From: Candidatus Rokuibacteriota bacterium
Lineage (GTDB): Bacteria > Methylomirabilota > Methylomirabilia > Rokubacteriales > CSP1-6
DNA length: 57,586 bases
Direction: 5' to 3'
Assembly (NCBI GenBank): GCA_003220265.1
Contig: QHRW01000040.1
Location: 1 to 57,586 of the forward strand
Below the pieces are notes generated by a model. The model searched no databases and was not told the DNA's origin. It saw only the letters and a program-made list of their open reading frames with translations. A program made the position numbers and the translations under genes. Of the stretch, positions 17,214-25,279 are shown one piece after another; positions within the stretch are counted from its first letter, which is position 1, and each line of letters starts with the position of its first letter.

Positions 17214-17328
17214 GAGGGGCCAGGAGGGGCGGGCTCCACCATCCGGGGTGGGATAGTCGAGGCTGAGGCCCAACGGGTCGTCGCGACCCAAGGAACGGGA
17301 TTTTCAGAGGAAAATCCCGGTTTTTCAC

Positions 17329-17357
17329 TTGACAGGCCTTTTTGGCATCTGTACATT
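17329..17357 (+). promoter_or_regulatory. Sigma-70 promoter of the dcw cluster
   Basis: TTGACA (17329-17334), a 17-base spacer and TACATT (17352-17357) make the best sigma-70 promoter in the window. It lies 53 bases before the mraZ start and directly upstream of the MraZ boxes. The surrounding DNA is notably A/T-rich for this genome. Confidence 0.8.
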
Positions 17358-17367
17358 CAGGCCTCAA

Positions 17368-17393
17368 GTGGGGCGAAGTGGGATGAAGTGGTG
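17368..17393 (+). promoter_or_regulatory. MraZ operator: three direct repeats at 10-base spacing
   Basis: GTGGGG (17368), GTGGGA (17378) and GTGGTG (17388) repeat in direct orientation exactly 10 bases apart, each preceded by AA. This matches the known MraZ operator design of TGGGN-type repeats one helical turn apart. They sit between the promoter and the mraZ start, so autorepression of the whole division cluster is expected. Confidence 0.82.
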
Positions 17394-17410
17394 TCCACGC
17401 CCTAGACATC

Positions 17411-17863
17411 ATGTTCAGAGGACGCTATCAGCACACGATCGACCCGAAAGGACGCCTGAGCGTGCCGGCCAAGTTCCGGGACGCCCTGGCGCAGTACGGG
17501 GACCATGCCGACCAGCTCATCGTGGTCCCCAACGAGCACGCCCTGGAGGTGCACCCCCTGGAGGAGTGGCAGCGGATCGAGGAGAAGCTGAACTCTCAGC
17601 CGACCTTCGCGCCGGACGTCCGCCAGCTCTCCCGCCTCTACATGTCACGGGCCAAGGAAGCCGCAGTCGACGGCGCCGGCCGCATCCTGCTCCCGCCCGA
17701 CACGCGCAAGCAGGCCGGCCTCGACAGCCGCGACGTCACGCTGGTCGGCGGGGGCCGGAAGATGTTCGAGGTGTGGGACCGCGCGCGGTTCGAGGAATAC
17801 GAGCGCACGCAGGGCGATTCGCTGCCGACGCTCTTCGAGAAGCTGTCGGCGTACGGGGTCTAG
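17411..17863 (+). CDS. mraZ: Transcriptional regulator MraZ
   Basis: A 150-residue DNA-binding protein of the MraZ (AbrB-like double SpoVT) family. The two swapped-hairpin modules are visible: MFRGRYQHTIDPKGRLSVPAKFR at the N-terminus and AAVDGAGRILLPPDTRKQAGL in the middle (about residues 83-103). It forms a multimeric ring that binds the repeats just upstream and represses its own operon. ATG 17411 starts the conserved MFRG sequence directly; no strong Shine-Dalgarno site is visible. It is first in the cluster, as usual, and its 3' end overlaps the reading frame of rsmH. Confidence 0.96.
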   Translation: MFRGRYQHTIDPKGRLSVPAKFRDALAQYGDHADQLIVVPNEHALEVHPLEEWQRIEEKLNSQPTFAPDVRQLSRLYMSRAKEAAVDGAGRILLPPDTRKQAGLDSRDVTLVGGGRKMFEVWDRARFEEYERTQGDSLPTLFEKLSAYGV

Positions 17864-18738
17864 CTGTTCACGTTCCCGTCCTCGTGGACGAGGTCGCGTT
17901 TCTCCTGCGACCGCGGCACGGGGGCTGGGTGATCGACGGGACGGTGGGCATGGGCGGTCACGCCGAGGCGGTGCTGGACAAGAGCGGCGCGGACGTGCGC
18001 CTGCTCGGCCTCGACGCCGATCCGGGCGCCCTCGCGCAGGCCGGCGCCCGCCTGGCGCGCTTCGGCGAGCGCGCCCGCCTGGCCCACGCCAGCTTCGCCG
18101 ACCTCGCGACCGTGGCCGCCACCCACGGCGTCAGCGAGGCGCGGACGATCCTGCTGGACCTCGGCGTCTCGTCGTGGCAGCTCGATGCCTCCGGGCGGGG
18201 CTTTTCCTTCCAGCGCGACGAGCCGCTCGACATGCGGCTCGACCCGACGCGAGGCCAGACCGCCGCCGACCTGGTGAACCATCTGCCCGAGGCGGAGCTG
18301 GCCCGCGTGCTCCACGAGTACGGCGAGGAGCGGTACGCGCGGCGCATCGCGCGCGTCATCGTCCGCCGCCGTCCGCTCGCCACCACCGGCGACCTCGTCG
18401 CCGCCGTGCGGGCGGCCGTTCCGCGCCACGCCTGGCCGCGGCATCTCCACGTCGCAACGCGCACCTTCCAGGCCGTGCGCATGGCTGTCAACGACGAGCC
18501 GGGCGCCCTCCGGCGTGCCCTCGAGGCGGGGCCGCGATTGCTGGCCCACGGCGGGCGGCTCGGCGTCATTGCGTTCCATTCGGGCGAAGACCGCATCGTG
18601 AAGCAGGCGTTCCGGACCTTCGGGCGCGCGGGCTACGCGCAGCTCGAGCCGTCGCCCCTGACGCCCGGGGACGACGAGGTGCGGGCCAACCCCCGCGCCC
18701 GGAGCGCCAAGCTGCGCGTGCTGGAGCGGCTGCCGTGA
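17773..18738 (+). CDS. rsmH: 16S rRNA m4C1402 methyltransferase RsmH (MraW)
   Basis: An SAM-dependent methyltransferase that modifies the P-site cytosine 1402 of 16S rRNA. Motifs: DGTVGMGGHAEAVL (SAM loop), LGLDADPGAL, DLGVSSWQLDASGRGFSF, DMRLDP, NDEPGAL and FHSGEDRIVK (usually FHSLEDRIVK). The conserved domain begins with HVPVLVDEV at about 17869, right after the mraZ stop, but no ATG, GTG or TTG exists in frame near it. The nearest upstream canonical start is GTG 17773, inside mraZ, giving 321 residues with about 30 extra; the next downstream, GTG 17884, would cut off HVPVL. The true start is therefore open. Confidence 0.93.
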   Translation: MGPRAVRGIRAHAGRFAADALREAVGVRGLAVHVPVLVDEVAFLLRPRHGGWVIDGTVGMGGHAEAVLDKSGADVRLLGLDADPGALAQAGARLARFGERARLAHASFADLATVAATHGVSEARTILLDLGVSSWQLDASGRGFSFQRDEPLDMRLDPTRGQTAADLVNHLPEAELARVLHEYGEERYARRIARVIVRRRPLATTGDLVAAVRAAVPRHAWPRHLHVATRTFQAVRMAVNDEPGALRRALEAGPRLLAHGGRLGVIAFHSGEDRIVKQAFRTFGRAGYAQLEPSPLTPGDDEVRANPRARSAKLRVLERLP

Positions 18739-19130
18739 AGAACCCTCAGCGACTGCATCGTGAACAGGATCCCCGCGTGCGGCGTTCGCTCGCCGCCGCC
18801 TTCGTCGTCTGCGCGCTCCTCGTGGTGGGCGGGCTCGCCGTGGTCGGCCTGCGGGTGCAGCAGGTGCACCTGGCCTACCAGCTCGAGCGTCTGCATCGCG
18901 ACCGCGCCGAGATGCACACCATGCTCCGCCAGCTGGAGATCGAGGTGGCCACGCTGCAGGCGCCCGGGCGCATCGAGCAGCGCGCCCGCCAGCTCGGCCT
19001 GGTGGCGCCGGAGCGCGCCCAGATCCGCCTGGCTCGCGAGTACACCGCGGCCGGCACCGGCCTGGCCGCCTCGCACAAGAGCCGCGTGGCTGCCTTGCCC
19101 GCCGACGGCATGAGAGCGCCCATCAGATGA
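18735..19130 (+). CDS. ftsL: Cell division protein FtsL-like
   Basis: A 131-residue bitopic membrane protein: short basic cytoplasmic N-terminus, one membrane helix at about residues 17-40 (SLAAAFVVCALLVVGGLAVVGL), then a periplasmic leucine-zipper-like coiled coil (LAYQLERLHRDRAEMHTMLR then QLEIEVA) and the FtsL-type RIEQRARQLGLVAPE. With FtsB and FtsQ it would activate FtsW and FtsI at the septum. Assignment rests on topology, the ARQLGL motif and position between rsmH and ftsI. The start GTG 18735 overlaps the rsmH stop (GTGA). Confidence 0.88.
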   Translation: MKNPQRLHREQDPRVRRSLAAAFVVCALLVVGGLAVVGLRVQQVHLAYQLERLHRDRAEMHTMLRQLEIEVATLQAPGRIEQRARQLGLVAPERAQIRLAREYTAAGTGLAASHKSRVAALPADGMRAPIR

Positions 19131-19148
19131 TGCACGCCGGCGAGCGGG

Positions 19149-19286
19149 GGACCCCGAGGCGCGCCACGGCCCCGCCGGAGCGCGTCCGAGCGTGGGGGGT
19201 CGGGGGGCCATCTCGAGGGACCCCGAGGCGCGCCACGGCTCCGCCGGGGCGCGTCCGAGCGCGGGGGGTCTGGGGGCCATCTCGGG
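19149..19286 (+). repeat. 69-bp tandem direct repeat, two copies, between ftsL and ftsI
   Basis: Two units, starting at 19149 and 19218, are nearly identical (about four differences), sharing GGACCCCGAGGCGCGCCACG at the start and GGGGGCCATCTCG at the end. They fill most of the 169-base gap before ftsI. The unit is GC-rich and non-coding in appearance, although it is open in frame with ftsI. Confidence 0.8.
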
Positions 19287-19299
19287 GCCCCCAGCCAGA

Positions 19300-21252
19300 A
19301 TGACGAGTCTGCGCCCGCGCGTCCTCGTCCTCGCCGGCTGCCTGGCGCTGGCCTTCACGGGCGTGCTGGGCCGGCTCGGCTGGCTGCAGATCGTGCGCCA
19401 CGCCGACCTCGCCGCCCTCGCCGAACGGCAATACTCGCGCACCGTCGTGCTGCACGCCCAGCGCGGCCCCATCGTCGATCGCCAGGGCCTGGCGCTCGCC
19501 ACCTCGAGCCCTGCCGAGTCGCTCTTCGCCCAGCCGCGCGCCGTCGGCGATCCCGTCCGCGTGGCCGCCCGCCTGGCCCCGCTCCTCGGCGCGCCGGAAG
19601 CCGAGATCCACGCACAGCTCACCAGCGGCCGCGCGTTCCTGTGGCTGCGGCGCAAGCTGCCGCCGTCGGTCGCGGCCAGCGTGCGGGCGCTGCGCGAGCC
19701 GGGGCTCGGCTTCCTCCCCGAGCCGCTGCGGCTCTATCCCAACCGCGAGCTGGCCGCGCACGTGATCGGCTTCGACGGCGTGGACGGCGGGCTCGAAGGC
19801 ATCGAGCGGGCCTTCAACGACACGCTCTCCGGCACGCCGGGCAAGGCGGTGGTCGGCCGCGACGCGCTCGGCCGCGAGGTCGTCACCGAGGCCACGCTCC
19901 AGGCGCCCGCGCCGGGGCAGGGCGTGATGCTCACGCTCGACCGCACGATCCAGTACCTGGCCGAGCGCGAGATCGACGCCGCCTGGCGGCGCACGCAGGC
20001 CAAGGCGGCCATGGCCGTGGCGATGGACCCGCGCACCGGCGACGTGCTGGCCATCGCCATCCGGCCCACGTTCAACCCCAACACGTTCCTCGACGTGCCC
20101 GCGCGCGACGTGTGGCGCAACCGCGCCGTCACCGATCCCTTCGAGCCGGGCTCGACGTTCAAGGTGATCCTGGCCGCGGCTGCCCTCGAGGAGGGCGTGG
20201 TGCGCCCCGACGACCGTATCTGGGCGGAGAACGGCCAGATCACGATCGCCAGGACGACCATCCACGACTGGAAGAAATATGGGTGGCTGACTTTCGGCGA
20301 AGTTCTGCAAAACTCGTCGAACGTGGGTTCAATAAAGGTGGGGCTGTCGCTGGGTCGCGATCGGTACTACCAATACATGACCGCGTTCGGTTTCGGGTCC
20401 CCCACCGGCATTGGCCTCGCGGGCGAGAGCCGCGGGATGCTGCGGGATCCGCAGCGCTGGTCGGCGCTGTCGCTGCCGACGATGTCCATCGGCCAGGAAG
20501 TGTCGGTCACGGCGCTCCAGATGGTCGCGGCATTCGGGGCCATCGCCAACGGCGGCGTGCTCATGCAGCCGCGGCTGGTGCGCTCGCTGTTCGACGCCGA
20601 GGGCCGGGAGACGCGGCGGTTCGAGCCGCGGGCGGTCCGCCAGGTGGTCTCCCCCGAGACCGCGCACACGCTGACCCGGCTGATGACCCAGGTGGTCGCC
20701 GCCGGCACCGGTCACAACGCCGCCATCGCGGGTTACGAGGTGGCCGGCAAGACCGGCACCGCGCAGAAGCTCGACCCGGTGACGCGCCGGTACTCGCGGA
20801 CCCCGGGCGTGCTGTCCTTCGTTGGCTTCGCGCCGGCCGACGAGCCGCGGATCGTGATGCTCGTGATGCTCGACGAGCCGAAGAACGAGAAGTGGGGCAG
20901 CGAGGCGGCGGCGCCGATCTTCTCGGCGATCGGGGCCGAGGTGCTGCGCTACCTCGACGTGCCGCCGCGTGATACGGCGCCGCTGGCCATCGTGACGGGC
21001 GACAGCACGGCCGGCCGCGTGCGACCGGCGGGCGCCACGGCAATCGAGCCGGCGATCGCCGAGGGCGCGCCGGTGATGCCGGAGCTGCGCGGGCGCACGC
21101 TGCGGCAGGCGCTGACCACGCTGGCGCCGCTCGGCGTCGCGGTGCAGCTCGACGGGCGCGGCCGCGTGGTGCAGCAGAGCCCAGCGCCCGGAGCGCCGAT
21201 CGAGACGGAGACGAGCGTGCGGCTCACCCTGGTGGGCGCCGCCGCGAGATGA
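19300..21252 (+). CDS. ftsI: Septal peptidoglycan transpeptidase FtsI/PBP with PASTA domain
   Basis: A 650-residue class B penicillin-binding protein. One membrane helix near residues 5-25 anchors it; the dimerisation domain starts at RGPIVDRQG. Transpeptidase motifs are intact: STFK with Ser285 and Lys288, SSN at 339-341, and KTG at 484-486. A single PASTA domain occupies about residues 590-648 (VMPELRGRTLRQAL to SVRLTLVG), as in Spo-VD/PBP2x-like proteins. It crosslinks septal murein with FtsW. ATG 19300 is chosen because it opens just before the membrane helix; the frame is open further up through the 69-bp repeats. Around 20270-20420 base composition drops in GC over the SxN region. Confidence 0.95.
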   Translation: MTSLRPRVLVLAGCLALAFTGVLGRLGWLQIVRHADLAALAERQYSRTVVLHAQRGPIVDRQGLALATSSPAESLFAQPRAVGDPVRVAARLAPLLGAPEAEIHAQLTSGRAFLWLRRKLPPSVAASVRALREPGLGFLPEPLRLYPNRELAAHVIGFDGVDGGLEGIERAFNDTLSGTPGKAVVGRDALGREVVTEATLQAPAPGQGVMLTLDRTIQYLAEREIDAAWRRTQAKAAMAVAMDPRTGDVLAIAIRPTFNPNTFLDVPARDVWRNRAVTDPFEPGSTFKVILAAAALEEGVVRPDDRIWAENGQITIARTTIHDWKKYGWLTFGEVLQNSSNVGSIKVGLSLGRDRYYQYMTAFGFGSPTGIGLAGESRGMLRDPQRWSALSLPTMSIGQEVSVTALQMVAAFGAIANGGVLMQPRLVRSLFDAEGRETRRFEPRAVRQVVSPETAHTLTRLMTQVVAAGTGHNAAIAGYEVAGKTGTAQKLDPVTRRYSRTPGVLSFVGFAPADEPRIVMLVMLDEPKNEKWGSEAAAPIFSAIGAEVLRYLDVPPRDTAPLAIVTGDSTAGRVRPAGATAIEPAIAEGAPVMPELRGRTLRQALTTLAPLGVAVQLDGRGRVVQQSPAPGAPIETETSVRLTLVGAAAR

Positions 21253-21253
21253 C

Positions 21254-22774
21254 ATGTCCAGGCCACAGCACGACGTGCGCAGAAGAGACGTGTCCGTGAG
21301 CGTGCTCCTCGACGCGCTCCCCGAGCGACGGGTGATCGGTGCGCCACCGGCGACGGTGCGCGGCCTCACCGCCGATTCGCGGCGCGTGCAGGCCGGCGAC
21401 TGCTTCGTGGCCGTGCCCGGCTTCAAGCAGGACGCGCGCCGCTTCGTGCCCGAGGCCGTCACGCGCGGCGCCGCGCTGGTGGTGACCGAGGGCGAGCCGG
21501 TCGCGAACCTCGCCGTGCCGCAGGTGCTCGTGCCCTCGGCGCGGCGCGCGCTGGCGCGGCTGGCCGACGCCTACCACGGCCATCCCTCGGCGGCGCTCAC
21601 ACTGGTCGGCATCACCGGGACCAACGGCAAGACGACCACGTCGTACCTCGTCGACGCGCTCCTGCGCGCGCGGGGCTTCCGCACCGGCATCCTCGGCACG
21701 ATCCAGTACGTGCTGGGCGACGAGGCGCGGCCGGCCGGGCAGACGACACCCGAGGCGCTGGAAATCCAGGCCATGCTCGCCGAGATGCGCGATCGCGGCA
21801 TCGGCGCCGTCGCCATGGAAGTCTCCTCGCACGCGCTCGCGCTCTCGCGCGTGGACGGCCTGGAGTTCGACGTCGCGGTGTTCACGAACCTCACGCAGGA
21901 CCATCTCGACTTCCACGGCACGCTGGACGAGTACCGGCGCGCCAAGCGGCGGCTCTTCGAGCAGCTCGCCGCCTCGCCCAAGCCGCGCCGCACGGCGGTG
22001 GTGAGCGCCGACGATCCCGCCGGCGCCGAGATGGTCCGCGGCCTCGACGTGCCCGTCCTCACGTTCGGGCTGGCGCCCGGCGCCCGGGTGCGCGCGACCG
22101 AGCACGTCTCCGGCCTCGACGGCATCCGCATGACGGTGGACACGCCGCGCGGGCGCCTCACGCTGGCCTCCTCGCTCATCGGCGAGCACAACGTCATGAA
22201 CCTGCTCGGCGCCATCGGCACCGGCCTGGCGCTGGGCCTCGAGCCCCACGCCATCGCCGCGGCGCTGGCGCCGGTGCGCACGGTGCCCGGGCGCTTCGAG
22301 CAGGTGGATGCCGGCCAGCCGTTCCTCGTCGTGGTCGACTACGCCCACACGCCGGACGCGCTCGAGCGCGTGCTGGCCACGGCGCGCAAGATCACACCGG
22401 GCCGGCTCGGCGTGGTCTTCGGCTGCGGCGGCGATCGCGATCGCACGAAGCGGCCGATCATGGGCGAGATCGGCGCGCGGCTGGCCGATCGCGCGTGGGT
22501 GACGTCGGACAACCCGCGCTCCGAGCGGCCGGAGGCGATCCTCGACGAGGTGATCGCCGGCGTCAAGCGCGTGCGCGGCGCCGAGACGCGCTACGTGGCC
22601 GAGGCCGACCGCCGCACCGCCATCCGCGGCGCGCTCGCGTGGGCGCAGGCCGGCGACACCATCGTCATCGCGGGCAAGGGCCACGAGACCTACCAGATCG
22701 TCGGCGCCCAGACCCTGCCATTCGACGACCGCGCCGTCGCCCGCGAGATCCTCGCCGGCCGGGGTCGTCCATGA
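21254..22774 (+). CDS. murE: UDP-MurNAc-L-Ala-D-Glu:meso-DAP ligase MurE
   Basis: A 506-residue Mur ligase that adds the third residue of the stem peptide using ATP. The P-loop GTNGKTTT places Lys126; the central domain has DHLDFHGT. The DNPRSE sequence in the C-terminal domain is the meso-diaminopimelate signature (DNPR), so the peptidoglycan should be DAP-type. ATG 21254 lies one base after the ftsI stop; GTG 21293 is a possible later start closer to family length. The gene overlaps murF by four bases. Confidence 0.95.
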   Translation: MSRPQHDVRRRDVSVSVLLDALPERRVIGAPPATVRGLTADSRRVQAGDCFVAVPGFKQDARRFVPEAVTRGAALVVTEGEPVANLAVPQVLVPSARRALARLADAYHGHPSAALTLVGITGTNGKTTTSYLVDALLRARGFRTGILGTIQYVLGDEARPAGQTTPEALEIQAMLAEMRDRGIGAVAMEVSSHALALSRVDGLEFDVAVFTNLTQDHLDFHGTLDEYRRAKRRLFEQLAASPKPRRTAVVSADDPAGAEMVRGLDVPVLTFGLAPGARVRATEHVSGLDGIRMTVDTPRGRLTLASSLIGEHNVMNLLGAIGTGLALGLEPHAIAAALAPVRTVPGRFEQVDAGQPFLVVVDYAHTPDALERVLATARKITPGRLGVVFGCGGDRDRTKRPIMGEIGARLADRAWVTSDNPRSERPEAILDEVIAGVKRVRGAETRYVAEADRRTAIRGALAWAQAGDTIVIAGKGHETYQIVGAQTLPFDDRAVAREILAGRGRP

Positions 22775-24186
22775 GCCGGCTCACTCAGTTCACCGTGCAG
22801 GACATCGTGCGCGCCACGCAGGGGGCGCTCGTCGCCGGCGACCTCGGCATCCCGGTCACCGGCGTGTCGATCGACTCGCGCTCGCTCAACGTGGGGGAGG
22901 CGTTCTTCGCCATCCGTGGCCACCGGCTGGACGGCCACGGCTTCCTGGCCGACGCCGCCGCGCGGGGCGCCGCCTGCATGGTGGTGCACGCGCTGCCCGA
23001 CGACGTGCCGGCCAACGTCCCGCTCGTGCTGGTGGAGGACACCACCCACGCGCTCGGCCGGCTGGCCGCGTGGCATCGCGGGCGCTTCGCGATTCCCGTG
23101 GTGGCGGTGACGGGCAGCAACGGCAAGACGACGACCAAGGAGCTGGCGGCCGGCGTGCTGGCCACGCGCTGGAACGTCCTCAAGCCGGAGCGCTCGTTCA
23201 ACAACCAGTGGGGGCTGCCGCTCACGTTGCTCCAGCTCGCGCCCGAGCACCAGGCCGCCATGCTGGAGATCGGCTCCAACGCGCCCGGCGAGGTCGCCGC
23301 GCTCGCGGCGCTGGCCGCGCCGACGGTCGGCATCGTCACCACCGTGGCCGCGGTCCACACGGAGTTTCTCGGCTCGCTCGACGGCGTGCGCGAGGAGAAG
23401 GCCGGCCTCGTGCGCGCGCTCACCGCGGACGGCGTGGCCGTGCTGAACGCCGACGACCCGCGCGTGGCCGGCATGGCGCGCGACACGCGCGCGCGCGTCG
23501 TCACCTACGGGCGCGGCGGCACCGCGGCCGTGCGCGCCGTCGGCGAGCCCGTCGACGACGAGCGCGGCCTGCGCTTCACGCTGGAGGCGGGCGGCGCGCG
23601 GCAGGAGGTCACGCTCGGCCTGGCCGGTCGTCACAACGTGATCAACGCGCTGGCCGCGGCGGCGGCCGGCGTGGCCCTCGGCATCCCGCTGGCCGACGTC
23701 GCGCGCGGGCTCGCGGCCGTGCGGCCGGTGGCGGGCCGCTGCGTGTGGCGCCAGGCCGGCGCCGTCTCGATCCTCGACGACACGTACAACGCGAGCCCCG
23801 TCTCCGTGCGCGCCGCGCTCGACACGGTGGGCGCGCACCGGCGCGGCCGCCGCGTCATCGTCGTGCTCGGCGACATGCTCGAGCTTGGCGCGATCACCGA
23901 CGACACGCACCGCGAGGTGGGCCGCGCGGTGGCGGCCTTGCCCGCCGACGAATTCGTCGGCGTGGGCCGCGCCATGCAGGCCGCCGTGGAGGCCGCGAAG
24001 GAAGCCGGGCTCACGGAGGCTCGGCACCTGACGACGTTCGAGGACACGGTCGCCCACCTGCTCAAGCGCCTCACGGCGGGCGACCTCGTGCTGGTGAAGG
24101 GCTCCCGCGGCATGCGGATGGAGCGCGTGGTGGATGCGCTCGTCGCGCGACTGGCCCGCTCGGGCCCTCGGCCGGACCTGGAATGA
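22771..24186 (+). CDS. murF: UDP-MurNAc-tripeptide D-Ala-D-Ala ligase MurF
   Basis: A 471-residue Mur ligase that adds D-Ala-D-Ala to the tripeptide. The N-terminal domain includes GVSIDSRSLNVGEAFFAIRG, the P-loop is GSNGKTTTKEL (Lys119) and the C-terminal domain has DDTYNASP, diagnostic for MurF. Start ATG 22771 overlaps the murE stop (ATGA). The D-Ala-D-Ala ligase that makes its substrate is not in the window. Confidence 0.95.
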   Translation: MSRLTQFTVQDIVRATQGALVAGDLGIPVTGVSIDSRSLNVGEAFFAIRGHRLDGHGFLADAAARGAACMVVHALPDDVPANVPLVLVEDTTHALGRLAAWHRGRFAIPVVAVTGSNGKTTTKELAAGVLATRWNVLKPERSFNNQWGLPLTLLQLAPEHQAAMLEIGSNAPGEVAALAALAAPTVGIVTTVAAVHTEFLGSLDGVREEKAGLVRALTADGVAVLNADDPRVAGMARDTRARVVTYGRGGTAAVRAVGEPVDDERGLRFTLEAGGARQEVTLGLAGRHNVINALAAAAAGVALGIPLADVARGLAAVRPVAGRCVWRQAGAVSILDDTYNASPVSVRAALDTVGAHRRGRRVIVVLGDMLELGAITDDTHREVGRAVAALPADEFVGVGRAMQAAVEAAKEAGLTEARHLTTFEDTVAHLLKRLTAGDLVLVKGSRGMRMERVVDALVARLARSGPRPDLE

Positions 24187-24195
24187 GGATGCTCG

Positions 24196-25275
24196 ATGCT
24201 TTACCTCTTCCTCGTCCCGCTGGCCAAGGACTACATCCTCTTCAACGTCTTCCGCTACCTGACGTTCCGCTCGTTCATGGCCCTGATCTCGGCGCTGGTG
24301 ATCTCGCTGATCCTCGGCCCCTGGCTGATCGGCCGGCTCAAGCGCATGCAGTCCGGGGCGGAGACGATCCGCGAGGACACGCCGGAGCGCCATCGCGCGA
24401 AGAAGGGCACGCCGACGATGGGCGGCGTGGTGATCCTGGCCGCCATCCTCGGCTCCACGATCCTGTGGGCGAACCTCACCAACCGCTACGTGTGGGTCGT
24501 CATGCTGGCGATCAGCGGCTTCGGGCTGATCGGCATGTGGGACGACTGGATGAAGATCAAGAAGCGCCGCGGCCTGCGCGCGCGCGTGAAGTTCGGGCTG
24601 CAGGGGCTGCTGACGCTGGGGCTGCTGCAGATCGTGTACTGGCAGCCGGAGGCGAACTGGCAGCCGGTGCTGGCGATCCCGTTCTTCAAGGGCTGGCTGC
24701 TGAACCTGGGCTGGTGGTGGTTTCCCTTCGCCGCCCTCGTCGTCGTGGGCGCCTCGAACGCCGTCAACCTCACCGACGGGCTCGACGGCCTCGCCATCGG
24801 CCCCATCGTCATGGCCGGCGGCGCGTTCGCCGTCATCGCGTACCTCACGGGCAACTTCCGGGCGGCCGACTATCTCAAGATCCTCAACGTGCGCGGCGCC
24901 GGCGAGCTGACCGTGTTCTGCGCGGCGCTGATCGGCGCGGCGGTCGGGTTTCTCTGGTTCAACTGCCATCCGGCGGAAGTTTTCATGGGCGACGCCGGCT
25001 CGCTGGCCCTGGGCGGCGCGATCGGCATGCTGGCCGTGCTCACCAAGGCCGAGCTGCTGCTGCCGCTGATCGGCGGGCTCTACGTGGTGGAGGCGGTCTC
25101 GGTGATCCTGCAGGTCGCCTCGTTCAAGCTCACCGGGCGGCGCATCTTCCGCATGGCGCCCTTGCACCATCACTACGAGCTGACCGGCTGGCCGGAGCCC
25201 AAGATCGTCGTGCGGTTCTGGATCGTCTCGTTCGCGCTGGCGTTGCTGGCGCTGACGACGCTCAAGCTCCGGTGA
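24196..25275 (+). CDS. mraY: Phospho-MurNAc-pentapeptide translocase MraY
   Basis: A 359-residue polytopic membrane enzyme that transfers phospho-MurNAc-pentapeptide to undecaprenyl phosphate, forming lipid I. Signature stretches: GTPTMGGVVIL, WDDWMKI, NAVNLTDGLDGLAIG near residue 190, FMGDAGSLALGG and MAPLHHHYEL. About ten membrane helices can be traced. ATG 24196 has GAGGA 6-10 bases upstream. Confidence 0.96.
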   Translation: MLYLFLVPLAKDYILFNVFRYLTFRSFMALISALVISLILGPWLIGRLKRMQSGAETIREDTPERHRAKKGTPTMGGVVILAAILGSTILWANLTNRYVWVVMLAISGFGLIGMWDDWMKIKKRRGLRARVKFGLQGLLTLGLLQIVYWQPEANWQPVLAIPFFKGWLLNLGWWWFPFAALVVVGASNAVNLTDGLDGLAIGPIVMAGGAFAVIAYLTGNFRAADYLKILNVRGAGELTVFCAALIGAAVGFLWFNCHPAEVFMGDAGSLALGGAIGMLAVLTKAELLLPLIGGLYVVEAVSVILQVASFKLTGRRIFRMAPLHHHYELTGWPEPKIVVRFWIVSFALALLALTTLKLR

Positions 25276-25279
25276 GCGA

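Noticed and set aside
17026..17291. Short open frames on both strands over the inverted repeat
   Set aside because: Their matching Gly/Arg/Pro-rich peptides are produced by the symmetry of the repeat, not by shared ancestry of proteins.
19192..19299. Longer FtsI start inside the 69-bp repeats
   Set aside because: The extra residues are translated repeat DNA; ATG 19300 lies just before the membrane helix.
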